DNA from: Acanthosepion lycidas
Lineage: Eukaryota; Mollusca; Cephalopoda; Sepiida; Sepiidae
DNA length: 64,000 nucleotides
NCBI GenBank assembly: GCA_963932145.1
Contig: OZ010571.1
Span: forward strand, 108,285,496-108,349,495
Reading direction: 5' to 3'
In this document: piece after piece, positions 22,669 to 33,904 of the stretch
How positions within the stretch are numbered: the first letter of the stretch is position 1
Layout of the letters: the number at the start of each line of letters is the position of its first letter
Position numbers and translations under genes: made by a program
Notes under the pieces: generated by a model
The model's input: only the letters and a program-made list of their open reading frames with translations
What the model was told of the DNA's origin: nothing
Databases searched by the model: none

Positions 22669-22866
22669 CCCTTTCAGCTCTGACAACCACTTTACCGGTG
22701 GTAGAGAAAAATGATTTAATGCCCATCTACCGGCTGAAAGGTGATTAAACATATGTAAGTATTTTTATATCTACCGTAAAACATTACATACCAATTATTT
22801 GCGAATTTTGATTTAGGAGCTCAGGCAGAAATGTTAGAATTGTTGAGGAACGCAGAACTCAAAGGG
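22669..22866. mobile_element. piggyBac-like MITE (198 bp)
   Basis: Starts CCCTTTCAGCTCTGAC and ends AACTCAAAGGG, with TTAA directly on each side. The CCCTTT end and TTAA duplication are the hallmarks of piggyBac elements. It also has a subterminal CTTTCAG/CTGAAAG pair. No coding capacity. Confidence 0.75.
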
Positions 22867-23014
22867 TTAAATTCGTAAAGTCTTGATAGCAAAGCGGAAA
22901 TCTCATCAGAACAATTATCATGAAAATATTTATAGAAAATGACACAGGAATTCTACGTCACGGTAGTGAGAAAGATGCCAGGTCATGACAAATAACATTG
23001 CTGATTCCTCTTTG

Positions 23015-23350
23015 TATTTAGGGTGCTGAGAATACAATGGGAGAAACATGTAAGCAGCGAGGAAGTTGTACGGAAAATGGAGAAAAAAAGGATTGTTACT
23101 AAAATAAGAAATAATTATTTGAGATTTCTGAGTCACATAAGAAGGAATGATTACTTTGAAAATGTAATACTAACAACTTCTATAGGGGCAAGTAAAAAAA
23201 AACGTCCCTGACGATCTCGTGGACAGGAATGTCAGGATATGGACTGTATAGGATAGTAGGGGGACAAATATTGCTTAAAAGAAAAGATAGGAAATTGTAG
23301 AGGGTTATGACCGCCGATAATAAGAGACGACAGATAAAATAAGAAAGAGA
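23015..23350 (+). pseudogene. LINE family RT-A, copy E, C-terminal part
   Basis: LRIQWEKHVSSEEVVRKMEK and RNNYLRFLSHIRRNDYFENV match the WTE(R/H)VSN and LKFLGHIMRKE..EN blocks of other copies; stops follow near 23211. It probably belongs to the same insertion as 22110-22500, split by later insertions. Confidence 0.75.
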
Positions 23351-23684
23351 TTTAAAATAATCATATAGGCCGCTGTAACTGGAGGTTTTCTTCAAACGAG
23401 ACTATGTATGCTGAAAAGATTTCTCCCGATAAACATCAAGAAGCAGTGAAATAAAGAATGTATGAAATCAAACATGTATGTATGAATGAAATTAATTCAA
23501 AATAAGAGACAGTAGAGGAACATAAATCTACTGAAATAATTATTGCCTGTAGTATACAAGAACATCGGTGGCAAATTAAGCTTAGAAGGGTATTTTCTAT
23601 TCGAGCATGCGATTAAGAAAGAATAATTGTTATATTTAAAATTTCAGAATACTGTTGTTTGATTGTCTTATTGGATATGGACAG

Positions 23685-23760
23685 AGTGGTATTTTGAGTT
23701 AAGTGTCTGTGACAGTCAAAGTCGCCCGTTCAAATTCCAAAAAGAAACCGTGACATTATA
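23685..23760 (+). repeat. tRNA-like head (weak)
   Basis: GGACAGAGTGGTATTTTG resembles an A-box region, and CCGTTCAAATTCC a B box at suitable spacing. No cloverleaf forms by eye. Confidence 0.35.
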
Positions 23761-24059
23761 AAAACGAATTAATTAATAATTATTACCAGATATAAGATAT
23801 ATGTCAGCAATGATAGCAGAATGAAGACAACAACTTAAAATGAACCCAGGGCTTGGTTCCAAAGTCCCAGAAGGTTTTAGAATGAAAGAGATACCTGGAA
23901 AATGGAACAAAGTAAAATATCGGGATTATTTAAAAAAAGAAACAAAAAATCATGTAAAGCCATATTCTGAATATATATGATTGAATAATAATTATAATAC
24001 TTCATCTCATCTTCGATAGATTGGAGGAAACCGAAGTATTTCAATAAGCTAAAGACCTG

Positions 24060-24335
24060 AACTGATTGATTGATTTGTTTTTACATGTCAATTTTTGCAG
24101 GTTATATAAATCAAGAAGACATTTTTAAATTTTAATAATTATAGGAGATAATAATGATTTACTCATAGAAGTCCTCCTAATTAACCTATAGCTGGTTGGA
24201 CAAAAGGTGGATGCATAATTTTCCAAAAGTATTTGCGAGTAAGTGAATAGAACGAACCCAGTCGGAAATCGAACTCGACTCTCTGATTTTTAATTCGTTA
24301 TCCATTACACCAGCGGTACATCTGTTGCTTATCTT
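24060..24335 (-). mobile_element. tRNA-headed SINE sharing its body with the 5S SINEs
   Basis: On the minus strand the head at 24242-24322 has GGTGTAATGGATAACG (A box) and GAGTTCGATTTCC (B box), like an Arg-type tRNA. The 3' body includes TTAACCTATAGCTGG and, farther on, AACCTGCAAAAATTGAC, and ends with AATCAATCAAT. The same blocks occur in the 5S-headed copies at 12955, 60106 and 61439 and in the tail at 44300. Confidence 0.65.
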
Positions 24336-24825
24336 TGGCCGTAAGCTTTAAGAACCTGGATATATGGTAAGAAAAATATAATCATATTAGTCTTACAGAA
24401 ATCGTTTTGTTTACAGACAGATAAATTCGAGCTTCTAGTCTTTATGGTCATAAGGTTATAGCGCTGAACTTTGAGGCTTTTAAACGAGACAAACTATCTT
24501 CTAAAGTAATTTCGCAATAAATAACAGGAAATTGTGAGAGAGATAATGACGAAGAAAGAGAAAGGGATACTAGAAAATCAATTATGACTGTATGGTGGGT
24601 TTCTGAGAGTAGCTTAGATGTGGTACAAGGCCGAAAATATGAGGCAACCATTGAGGATCGAACTCACTACTCAATCTTAATTGTTCTAGCGAGACAAGCT
24701 TGCTAAACCTTACACGATATCCAGATGCTTCAAGCATAACTGTGAATGGAAAATGTTTCACCATTTCTATGAAGTTACCTATAAAATAACAGATAGAGAA
24801 GAGCAAATAAAAATAAAATGATTTA

Positions 24826-24895
24826 TTAGGTTGGTGCAAAAATAATGTCGTTTTCTCACATGTGAGAAAACGACATTATTTTTGCACCAACCTAA
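24826..24895. mobile_element. Palindromic mariner MITE, perfect 70-bp palindrome
   Basis: Two 35-base arms are exact reverse complements with no spacer. Termini TTAGGTTGGTGCAAAA, inner block ATGTCGTTTTCTCACA, TA on both flanks. It is the shortest of the ATGTCGTTTTCTCACA subfamily (subfamily 1). Confidence 0.96.
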
Positions 24896-24999
24896 TAAAA
24901 CTAAAAACTCATTCCAGGTGATATGCATTACATTAGCAAACCAAGCAAAGAACTTGGCTCTGTATAAGAACATCCAATTAATTACGAACAGATGCGATA

Positions 25000-26790
25000 T
25001 TTAAAGAAATTAATTCAGAGTCAGATTATATTATAGAAAAAAGGTAATAATATAAGTTTTACATCAAATTTATGTTTTCCAAATATTAACCTTCTACAGT
25101 TCATTCTTTTGTTTTCTAGCAAACAACGCTGAGATAAGAACTAGGTGTAATGACAAAAGTACGCAGAAAGTTTTATTCAAATGAGAATAAAAACTTCGCG
25201 TATAGTGTCCTTTTATAGTACCAGTAAACAGAAATAGCACTCTCAAAGAGGAGAATAACAAAACAAGGGGAGACTACTTTTTATTTTTCATAACACTAGG
25301 TTCTTTATAATTATGTTTTAACGAGTACCATCGCTATTATTTTCATAAAGAACAAAAGGAAGTTCTGTATCTTCTATCCTATAATTTCAACCCTCATCTA
25401 TACCAGTAAATATATCAATACTTTTCTCATATCTTAGATAGTACACAAAAGAAAATTATTCATTCTTTTCGAATCAACCAAATTTCCAGACAGCACTACT
25501 GTAGTAAGGCTTAATTAAACTATATTAACGTCCTACTGATAGTTATAAACCTACAGGTGGCTATTCTGGATTCTAACAAAAATGGCATTCAAGCTGTTAA
25601 AAACAACAGCCTCCCGAATTTGCGTCACTGCTACCTTGACAACATTAGTGTACTGATTTGCTTCTGGTGAAATGTCTGCATCTTGACAAAATTTGCACGA
25701 AGTCTACCTTTCCTATTATCTCGAATGAAAACTGTCAGTACATCATTGTGTGAGGTGAAAGTTTATGACCTATCCATTATTAATATCAAATCTCTTGTAG
25801 GTACATGCATTCTGTGTACTCACCGACAGGCAATCAATAAAGAAACAAAAAGATATTCACCAAAATCGAACGAGAATAATAAAACAGTAAGGCTTTAGCG
25901 TCCATTAGAATCACGCATGAGTATCCAGCAATTATAAAATCGTTGAAATATAAAACACTAAATGTTGTTCAGTAGTTTATTATTAAGACTAATGACGGTG
26001 CAACTAATTTGTTTTAATCAGCTATTCTTTCATTTTAGTTGTTACATTGGTATCGTAACTCTCAGGTCGTTTTAAAATTATTTAACTTTTATGTCAGCAT
26101 TCCAAATAGGAAATAATTTATTATTTTCCGTCGAAATATTAATTTAAATTATGAAACAAACTTTTTGAAAATATAACGTGTCATCGAAGAAATATGGCAG
26201 ACTTAAGGCGAGGACGATGTTATGTTAAAAATATTCATACACGAACATCTACTTTAGTTTTTTATTCAGATGGTATTAGCGTGGTATAAGCCACCATAGT
26301 TAATCACACGGTAAAAATCAAACTGATTATATTATCACAATCTCGGAGACCATACCTTACTACTTTAGTATAAGGAATTTACGAAATTTATATTAGCGGT
26401 AAGAAATATATTCATTGTTAATAATTGATCGTGTAATAATAAAAAATTTAAGGAGAAATTTAATCTATAAAATTATTAACTGAAAAACGTTGATGACATT
26501 TTCCGATTTGAACTGGTTTTTTAAATAACTTTAAATATCCACATATATATTCGATTTTATATTATTCAGTTTTGATTATTTGTAAAAAGTTAAGAAATGC
26601 CATGATGACACACACATTGAAAGGGTAATAAAAATCACTTTGGCAATGGTCACGAATCTAAGGTATACGCGAAAAAGTATCTAACGCATGAAGCAATAAT
26701 ACTGGTGTCTAATCTACTAGGTGCTTTACAGAAAATTTGTAACTTTCAGAAAAGAGATTTATTCATTTCAAAGAAGTACACAACTATAAT
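25000..26790. other. No recognisable gene or element
   Basis: About 1.8 kb of AT-rich sequence without a supported motif or repeat. Confidence 0.45.
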
Positions 26791-26794
26791 ATCC

Positions 26795-27115
26795 TTCAGA
26801 GTAGCATCCTCTGACCTGAGCATCCTCTGACTTCAATGAACTTTTTGTATCGCTCCAACCATTTCGTAAATGCCTCATGAGGTCAAAGTGACAGTATCCA
26901 ATGCCCTTGTGACAGCCTCCTTCATCAACTCAATGTCTTCAAAACAACTTACCCTGAGTTTATCCTTCAGCTTTGGGAATAACTGAAAGGCACAAGGATC
27001 AAGGCCTGGACTGTAGGGAGTTTGATGGAGAGATTTAATGCCCATGTCTCTCAACACAAAATTATTGCATCATGAGCTCCAAAAATGTCTTCACAACCCG
27101 ACTACATTCTCCAAA
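26795..27115 (-). pseudogene. Mariner-type transposase, C-terminal part
   Basis: Minus strand: GAHDAIIL, then LHQTPYSPGLDPCAFQLFPK, FEDIELMKEAVTRALDT and, after a frameshift near 26885, EAFTKWLERYKKFIEVRG. The PYSPGLDPC..LFPKLK block holds the third catalytic acid of mariner/Tc1 transposases. The N-terminal helix-turn-helix and first catalytic Asp are missing. Confidence 0.8.
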
Positions 27116-27450
27116 CTTTTTAGCGGTAACAAGCAGTATTTAGCCGGGCGTGTTCAAAGATCTTCTTCAATCTTGAATAATAAAAGTTGGCAGGTCAAAG
27201 TATTAGAAACAATTACAATAATCTAGGACAGTTAAAACATGCTATACTAAAAAAAAATCTAAAAACTTATGTGATGCCCCTCAAGTTACTCATATACTGA
27301 AAAATAAAGTATGTCATTTAACGGTCAGTAATATGATAATGTAGAATTAAAGAACACTGGTTTAAAAACTAATATTCATTTGATCATACAATGTCATGCT
27401 TTCTTAACCACAAAATAATTTCAATGAAAATGGTGCTTTGTTTTAAGCGT
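27115..27450. other. No recognisable gene or element
   Basis: Nothing supported between the transposase remnant and the foldback element. Confidence 0.4.
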
Positions 27451-27454
27451 AACA

Positions 27455-27626
27455 GGCCAGCAGTGATTTATGATTGGGTTTTATATATTAGAATATGCTG
27501 AATATTGTAAAGTAGTAGATTCAATAAGTTCTATATCTGGTTAAGGAATCCACTATTTTACAATCTTCAACATGCATAATTCGTAATATTTTATATATAA
27601 GACCTAAACATAAATCACTGCTGGCC
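27455..27626. repeat. Foldback hairpin (172 bp)
   Basis: Ends GGCCAGCAGTGATTTATG and CATAAATCACTGCTGGCC are exact complements. Pairing continues inward with mismatches through about 75 bases per side to GTAGATTC/GAATCCAC, around a loop of about 25 bases. The word GCATAATTCGTAATATTTT in the right arm recurs at 27677. Confidence 0.85.
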
Positions 27627-27769
27627 TTAAAACATTCATGCGTAAAAGTGTTTGCTGCTACTAGAAAAATAATCTGCATAATTCGTAATATTTTGCTTCT
27701 GCCCACAGAACAAGAAGCGTTGATTCATTTGCAATAATTAAATCAGAATTTCTATTCTCTGTTTTATTA

Positions 27770-28865
27770 GCCTAAATATTCGATTTTTATTCTCACTGGT
27801 AAACTGCGTGTTTCGTCTGTCTCTGCTGGACGGCTATAAATTAATCAAAACTACGTAAATATCCACAGTGGATAAACGTCCAATGAATTCATTTCCATTG
27901 CAATCAGAGTTTCTGGCCCGGTTCCAATCGAACACGTTATGTCCAGCGTAGAGTTCTACCGATATTTATGGTGGCTGTGGGTATCTTCTGGATCCCGACC
28001 AAAACATAAACAAAACGTCAATACTTGCTTCGCTTAAAACGAAAAAGGAGTGAAGGAGAAAAAATATCTAAACAATAATTGTCTCAGGAATTGTCTCAGC
28101 AGTTTTCCCAAATGTAAAGCATGTCATGTTAAGCAGCGATGCAATGCTTGTCACCTCAATGAGACATAATAAAAGATATTAGATCTTGCATTTGGGAGGG
28201 GCTCATTTTTATGTTTGATTAGATATATGGCTTGTAACAGAATTGCACAAACAAATCGAAATGCGCTGTCGCAACATTAACATGTTAGCTTTTTTCTTTA
28301 TTCAATGAGATGAAATACATGATATTACGACTGGGTTTATAAAATAGATATATGAAAACATTCATCCAGTCATGCAGTTATTTAATTTCAATTCATTTTA
28401 AATGCTTAATTGTTTTAGATTATAAAAAGACCTGAAAAAATGAAAAAAGAAAGAAAAATAGCCATAGCTTAGAATTACTTGAAAAAAAAATAAGTTCATA
28501 ACATGGCATTTTATTTGATTGATCTACTCGTAAAACGTAAGGGGAAATGTTTTAACAAATTTTGTAGATAAGCATTCATTTGACCTTCCAGAATATACGA
28601 CATTTGTCACAATCGAAATGTACTGATTTGCTATCTTTTTGTAAGGTGGGTTTTTGTTCATAATGTCTATCTGAATTATCTTTACTTTGTTCTAATTTAC
28701 AAGTGTCAAATTTGAATCTGTTCTGATGTCGTTTAATAATTGCGTACGTTACGAATTGATAAAAAGTTACAGCAGCATTACGCATTTATAAATGAATTAA
28801 ACATAGTTTCAAATTAACAGTCAACACTCAAGAAAAAAAAAACATAACTAAACTTCTTGCTTATT
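27770..28865. other. No recognisable gene or element
   Basis: A weak tRNA-like A box (CAGTGGATAAACGTC) near 27860 has no convincing B box. A minus frame at 28576-28785 ends with DCDKCRIFWK but has no supporting context. Confidence 0.4.
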
Positions 28866-28871
28866 GATTTA

Positions 28872-28951
28872 TTAGGTTAGTGCAAAAATAATGTCGTTTT
28901 CTCACATAGTAACATATGTGAGAAAACGACATTATTTTTGCACTAACCTAA
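28872..28951. mobile_element. Palindromic mariner MITE, subfamily 1 (80 bp)
   Basis: Arms of 37 bases around GTAACA, fully complementary, with TA flanks. Both ends carry the same change relative to other copies: TTAGGTTAGTG at the left and CACTAACCTAA at the right. Confidence 0.95.
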
Positions 28952-28959
28952 TAATAATT

Positions 28960-29803
28960 AAGAACACCAAGCAACTCTTAGAAATAAATTATCGTGTGAT
29001 ATTACATTTTAAAATTGTAGGCCAAAACTGAAGCTGTATATCGTCTTTGAAAAAATATACTTTTTATTAACCCGTAAGATTTATTAAGTGCTTACTCTGA
29101 AAAAAGATGGCGTAAAAGAATTTACAGGAAAACTGTGAAATTAAATATAAGTGAATAGTAGAAGAGGTAGGCGAAGAGATAATAAAAATAAAAATATGGC
29201 TAAAAGTCAGACAGAATAGTAAGTTGTAGAAAAATCATGTTCAAAAATGTATTGAATGGACACAGTACATAGAAAATACAGAGGTACATAAATACTTATG
29301 CGGGATGTATGCCGACGTAATAGATCTGACCGAGGAAAAGGAAATTTACATAGTAAAATCTTTGGTAAAATCTATCTCTTACACAGCAACGTGTTAATTA
29401 TAAAAGTAGACTGACCTAACTAGTCTTGAATAATAACCAGTTTTACAGATTCATATATGATAATGAAAGCGAATCTGTGGAGATCATTGATCGCCTAATT
29501 CCTGAATAGACAGATCATTAAAAATGCTCTGTTCCTGCCTTTTCTCTAAATACTTTCATAATAATTGTTCTTAGAAACTGCGGTACCTAGATTTTATGGA
29601 TCTAAGCGAGGTACCCAGACTGCCGACAAGATATCATCATTTTACAGCTGAATGGCTTGATTTAACCCTAACTCCTATGCTAACACTTTCTTTTCCCGCA
29701 CATCTCGCTTTTGGAACTCACTTTCAGCTTTTTGCAATCAACTTTGTTATTCAAAAATTTAAATGTAATGTCCACCGTTATTTTCTGTCTTCTGTATTCC
29801 CAT

Positions 29804-29849
<46 letters not shown>

Positions 29850-30515
29850 CCCCCACAAATTAAGCCTTTAGTGAATTTATTGACTTGCTTGGAATTAAAT
29901 GCATAAGAAAAAAGTTTATCTCGCGAGTTAAATTTAGCGCCCTGTTTGGTCAAACTTATTGCAGTGATCTTTCCAGGGCCCTGGCCTGAGCGATGGAGTA
30001 TGAAGGCCCTACGCTGCCCAGTCGACATGATTTCAATCTCGACCATACCGACAACATCCAAAGTAGTACAGAGCATTAAATTTTGATGGCGGCTTCTGGA
30101 GGAATTGTCGTAAGGTTGTTTGTATTGACAGCAATTTCCTTCGGGACTCCACTCCCTTTTTCACTATGGATTTACTTTCATAGCCTTTTGTGTGCTTGAA
30201 TATGAATATAAGGAAGGGGAGATTTAAAGTAATGGTGTTCCTTACTCTAGATGGACTGCCTTTTCTGGGTCAACGTTTTTCACGAATCCGCTGAATATAA
30301 GGTACCTGTTGTTTATTCTCACCCATTCTCTGGCTTGGAGTTAGGCTTTGTTCTCAGTGGTTATTTGAAATGCATGCCGTAGAAGCAATCCGTGTATGTA
30401 AGTATATATTTAAGAAATTGGTATATTCTAAGGTACACATTAACAGAGAAATTTATAAACAAAAATAAAAACGCATGAGAGAAAGTGAGATTGCGGAAGA
30501 AATAAAAACGATTAA
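28960..30515. other. No clear gene; possible LINE tail near 29465-29505
   Basis: A short block, CTGTGGAGATCATTGATCGCC, resembles the 3' coding end of RT-A copies (GTGGAGAGCCATGATCGCC at 44101). Otherwise unassigned apart from a TA array. Confidence 0.3.
29809..29847. repeat. (TA)n microsatellite
   Basis: About 39 bases of TA units. Confidence 0.97.
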
Positions 30516-30523
30516 AGTAATTA

Positions 30524-31116
30524 AGGGTGTTCCAATAACTTAGACGGATTTTAAATATGAATTAAGTTTAACTTTCCGATTTTTTTTTTCTTTTTCTTTC
30601 AGATTTAACAACTTAAGCCTTTGGCAGTTTCAATCTTGAAAAGATTAGCAATGAAACAACGTGTTAAACTTTCGAGAGTGCAATTTTAAAAAATGTTCTT
30701 AAATTCAAACAAACTGGGTCGGTAGCAGATTTGAAAGCACAATTGTTTGCTCGTTTACGCCGTTTAGCTGAAAACTTTGCTGCATCGCACGAGAATGTGG
30801 CCGAAAATCCAGACACCTCTATTACTCATCGCGCGCAGGAACCTCTCCTCTCCTCAACAACTTTTCCAATTGTACTCTCTGTTGGTCGATTATTTTCACC
30901 AAAAAAGTGCGAAGTGCATGAAATGCATTTCTGTTTGAAAGTTCAGTTTTGTAATAGGTTTCGATAACTTTAACACGTTGTCTGATTGTTGATCTTTCCA
31001 TGGCTGAAATTTCCAAAGATTTAAGTTGTTAAATCTGAAAGAAAAAGAAAATAAAATCATTAAACGGTTAAACTTAATTCACATTTAAAATCGGTCTAAG
31101 TTATTGGAACAGCCAT
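30524..31116. mobile_element. Mariner-like element made of two inverted 5' ends
   Basis: TA flanks and long inverted ends of about 90 bases: left AGGGTGTTCCAATAACTTAG, right complement of ATGGCTGTTCCAATAACTTA. Inside, the minus strand starts a transposase (ERSTIRQRVKVIETYYKTEL, then NAFHALRTF). The plus strand carries the next part of the same type of protein (KFKQTGSVAD, then HENVAENPDTSITHRAQE). The two coding parts converge, so two 5' regions of one family have joined tail to tail. Non-autonomous. Confidence 0.7.
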
Positions 31117-31429
31117 TAGAAGTATGTAATTACTATGATTTACTATCCTTATTATTGCATTTCTTTAGTATGTTTTTTTTTCTTTTGGCAGCCATGATTC
31201 TGTTATGATTGTTGCTTGAAAATTAAATGTATAAAAAATAATTTATTTAAATACAAACATTCAGTTGCCAAATTCAACCCAGGAAGGTGGGCTGTAAAAT
31301 TTAGTGGCTCACTATGGGGGAATGATGTCACATCTATGAAATCTTGCATGTATTAATTTCATCTTTTCCTATTAAAACTGCATTGATTCTTTCCAGGTAT
31401 GCTAATATCTATTTTTTTAAAGAAAACTT

Positions 31430-31900
31430 TTAAAAACTGACAAAATTAAGTATAGTGGTGTTATCAAGCATCTGCAGAAAAAGGGTTTAGTCCCAAAGTA
31501 GGCAGCTGAATATAGGATGAGAAAAGGGGTTCTTGAAGATGTCTCAAGATCAGGGCGTCCTGCAGCTGCCACCAACCAGGAAAACATTGATCGCTGATGC
31601 ATATGGCTATGAATGGCAGGTTGATTGACTATTCACATATCCCGTAAGAAAGTTGAGAAAATTCTGCACAAGGAATTTGGCATGAGGAAGTTTTCCGAGC
31701 GGTAGATGTCACGTCTTATTAATCATGATCAAAATACCACCAGCTGATCACATCAAAGGAAAATCTGATATTGTCTGAGATAGATCTAGCCGCTTTCCTT
31801 CAATGTGCCCTAAGTCAAGATGAGTGTTGGGTACATAACTTTGACCCAGAGACAATCCCTGCAATGGAAGCACGCATCCTAAGTTCGTACCTGCGTACCT
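31430..31900 (+). pseudogene. Mariner/Tc1 transposase, N-terminal and central part
   Basis: Plus frames give a helix-turn-helix-like IKYSGVIKHLQKKG, then the linker SRSGRPAAAT, then KVEKILHKEFGMRKFS, and finally SQDECWVHNFDPETIPAM, which holds the first catalytic Asp and the usual W..H.(Y/F)(D)PET sequence. Stops and frameshifts separate the blocks; the C-terminal catalytic part is missing. Confidence 0.82.
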
Positions 31901-32103
31901 CTAAGCAAAGAAAATGATATATCTGACGTGGTTTAGACCCATCAGCCTAAAAGTTTGTTACGGATCAATTAATGTTGAATAGTGCATTATAATTACAAAT
32001 CTTTCCCACTCTCTCGAAATATACATATCCACTCAGTTTCGTAATGGAATGTTAAAAAAGCAATTTCGAAAGAAGTGATTTTTATTAACCCGATAGAATT
32101 TCT

Positions 32104-32172
<69 letters not shown>
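32104..32172. repeat. (AC)n(AT)n(GT)n microsatellite
   Basis: CA units, then AT, then short GT units. Confidence 0.97.
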
Positions 32173-32174
<2 letters not shown>

Positions 32175-32175
<1 letters not shown>

Positions 32176-32330
32176 AGGTAAATGTTATTAACAACATTTA
32201 CCGGTCTGAATGTCTGAGAAATTTTATAGAAAATGTGTGTCCTCCGACAGAAATCGAAACTGTATTCTACATGGAACCGCCGTCATATGGCCTGACATGC
32301 TATACCATGTAGCTAACTGGTATATCACGT
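32175..32330 (-). mobile_element. tRNA-headed SINE (CGGAGGA family), copy 1
   Basis: TCCGACAGAAATCGAAACTG is the decayed complement of a T arm with B box, and ACATTTACCGGTCTGAATGTC matches the body of the copies at 38854-39254. The strand is set by the B box. Confidence 0.6.
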
Positions 32331-32336
32331 CAGATA

Positions 32337-32600
32337 CCAAAAACAAAATGTGTCCTTTTATTGACATGACAGTCCCTGTAGACTGTAATGTATTTTTTAC
32401 AAAATCAATCAAAATACAAAGACCTTGAAAGTGAAATCTCAATAATTTCGTGCATGAGAACATCAAGAACTCCAATTTTAATTGGATTAGAAAAGATTCT
32501 GATCGACACACTGAAGGGATTCCTGGTAGTCTATATCTTATAGAAATGCAATAAAAAATTGTTCTCACATGTACTCCCCCCACCTTACGAACGACTTTAT
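32337..32600 (+). pseudogene. LINE 3'-terminal coding fragment
   Basis: TKNKMCPFIDMTVPVDCNVF is followed by a decayed block and then SDRHTEGIPGSLYLIEMQ and KIVLTCTP. I recall this pair (C..IDMSVP.D and IPG...EIQK..L..TAH) from the C-terminal region of invertebrate non-LTR retrotransposons. A second copy begins at 33195. Confidence 0.55.
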
Positions 32601-32699
32601 CTATGTGAAATATGGTTCTTTTTTTTTTTGAAAATGTCATGATGCCATTTCTGACCTTAGGTCTGTTATCGAGACCCATAAAGTAATGAGTATACACCA

Positions 32700-33190
32700 G
32701 GAATCAAAGGAAATAAACTAACAACAATAATAATTTAAATAGGAATGTTTCAAAAAACAGATGAACAACGAATTGAGAATGCAGTTGAGACATCTGTGGA
32801 AATGTAAACACAGTTTATTAGTTGTAGTTTAGATCCAGACTTTGAGAACGATAGCAAACAGAAAATATGTGAACACTGAAAACATTTCAGCAACATTGAG
32901 ATTCTGTAGTGAAACTATTGCACATGTTCCATCAGACTGTTGCATGCTAACATAGAAGGTTTATGAAAACTGGAACTGTGACAAAGTAACTGAAATGTTA
33001 CACACGAAAATTTATTAAAAATTTGGATTTGAGTGTGCAGATTGTCACCGATTTTTAAAATGTAAAGTTTTTATGGGACCTGATGTTTCATACACAGAAT
33101 ATAATTGATATAATTGTTCTCAGAAAAGAAGACAGAATTTGTTACATCACTTTCGTTTGATTGTCCATTTCATACTAGAATAGTCGAGAA
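32700..33190. other. No recognisable gene or element
   Basis: AT-rich sequence between two copies of the same LINE tail. Confidence 0.4.
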
Positions 33191-33567
33191 TGGACAGAAA
33201 ACACCAAAGACAAAATGTGTCTTTTTATTGACATGACAGTCCCTGCAGACAAGATAACAAGAGGACATAGAAGAAGTTATACAAGATAACAAGAGTACAT
33301 AAAATCGCCAAAAGTTACTGTTTGTGCCAATTATTTTCGGAGTATCAGTAAAAAAAATTTTTTTTAAAATTGCCCACTGGTTAAATGCTTGTGATTTACA
33401 GGTGACTCTTTTATCCAAAAAACAGTTTGCTTCACTTAGAAAGAACAATCCGCAAAGTACAAGATATCTAAGATTGCTTGATATACAATGAGGGCAAATC
33501 CAATGAATACCAACCTATAAGTTATGCAAGACAGCAAATATTATTATTATTAGTAGTATTAGTATTA

Positions 33568-33647
33568 TTAGGTTGGTGTAAAAATAATGTCGTTTTCTCA
33601 CATAGTAACATATGTGAGAAAACGACATTATTTTTGCACCAACCTAA
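33568..33647. mobile_element. Palindromic mariner MITE, subfamily 1 (80 bp)
   Basis: Same arms as at 28872 but with GGTTGGTG ends and a single arm mismatch (TGTA against TGCA). Left flank TA is intact; the right flank reads AA, so the duplication has decayed. Confidence 0.93.
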
Positions 33648-33693
33648 AATTATTATTATTATTATTAATAATAATAATAATAATAATAATAAC
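33648..33693. repeat. (ATT)n(AAT)n array
   Basis: ATT units switch to AAT units, so the array is itself a small inverted repeat. ATT units also precede the MITE at 33541-33567. Confidence 0.92.
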
Positions 33694-33904
33694 CAAGATA
33701 AAATTGCAAGAATGTAGCATGTTAAACACTATTAGTCTTCCAGTAATAATAGGTGTAGAAAGAAATAGTGCAAGGAAAACTGTTAGACGGATTAAGAAAA
33801 TCCCAAGAAACCCATCACTATCTGGGATACAAAAGACTGCACTCATGAGAAACGCTCAGACACTCATAAAAACTCTCTCAATATCATATGCTCAATAACT
33901 TTGT

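Larger units (their letters stand above)
33195..33900 (+). pseudogene. LINE 3'-terminal coding fragment, second copy
   Basis: Opens with KDKMCLFIDMTVPAD (41 bases nearly identical to 32345-32385) and ends with ISLPVIIGVERNSARKTVRR, KKIPRNPSLSGIQKTALM and AQTLIKTLSI. A palindromic MITE at 33568 and an AAT array lie between the two blocks. Confidence 0.6.

Noticed and set aside
31100..31900. Single intact mariner spanning the element at 30524 and the transposase at 31430
   Set aside because: The right inverted end and TA at 31116-31118 close the first element; the transposase relic lies outside it and belongs to a different family by sequence.
33478..33898. Plus-strand frames overlapping the MITE and AAT array
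   Set aside because: The first 79-codon frame is MITE palindrome plus asparagine-coding repeat. Only the later block (about 33720-33895) has LINE similarity and is annotated as such.
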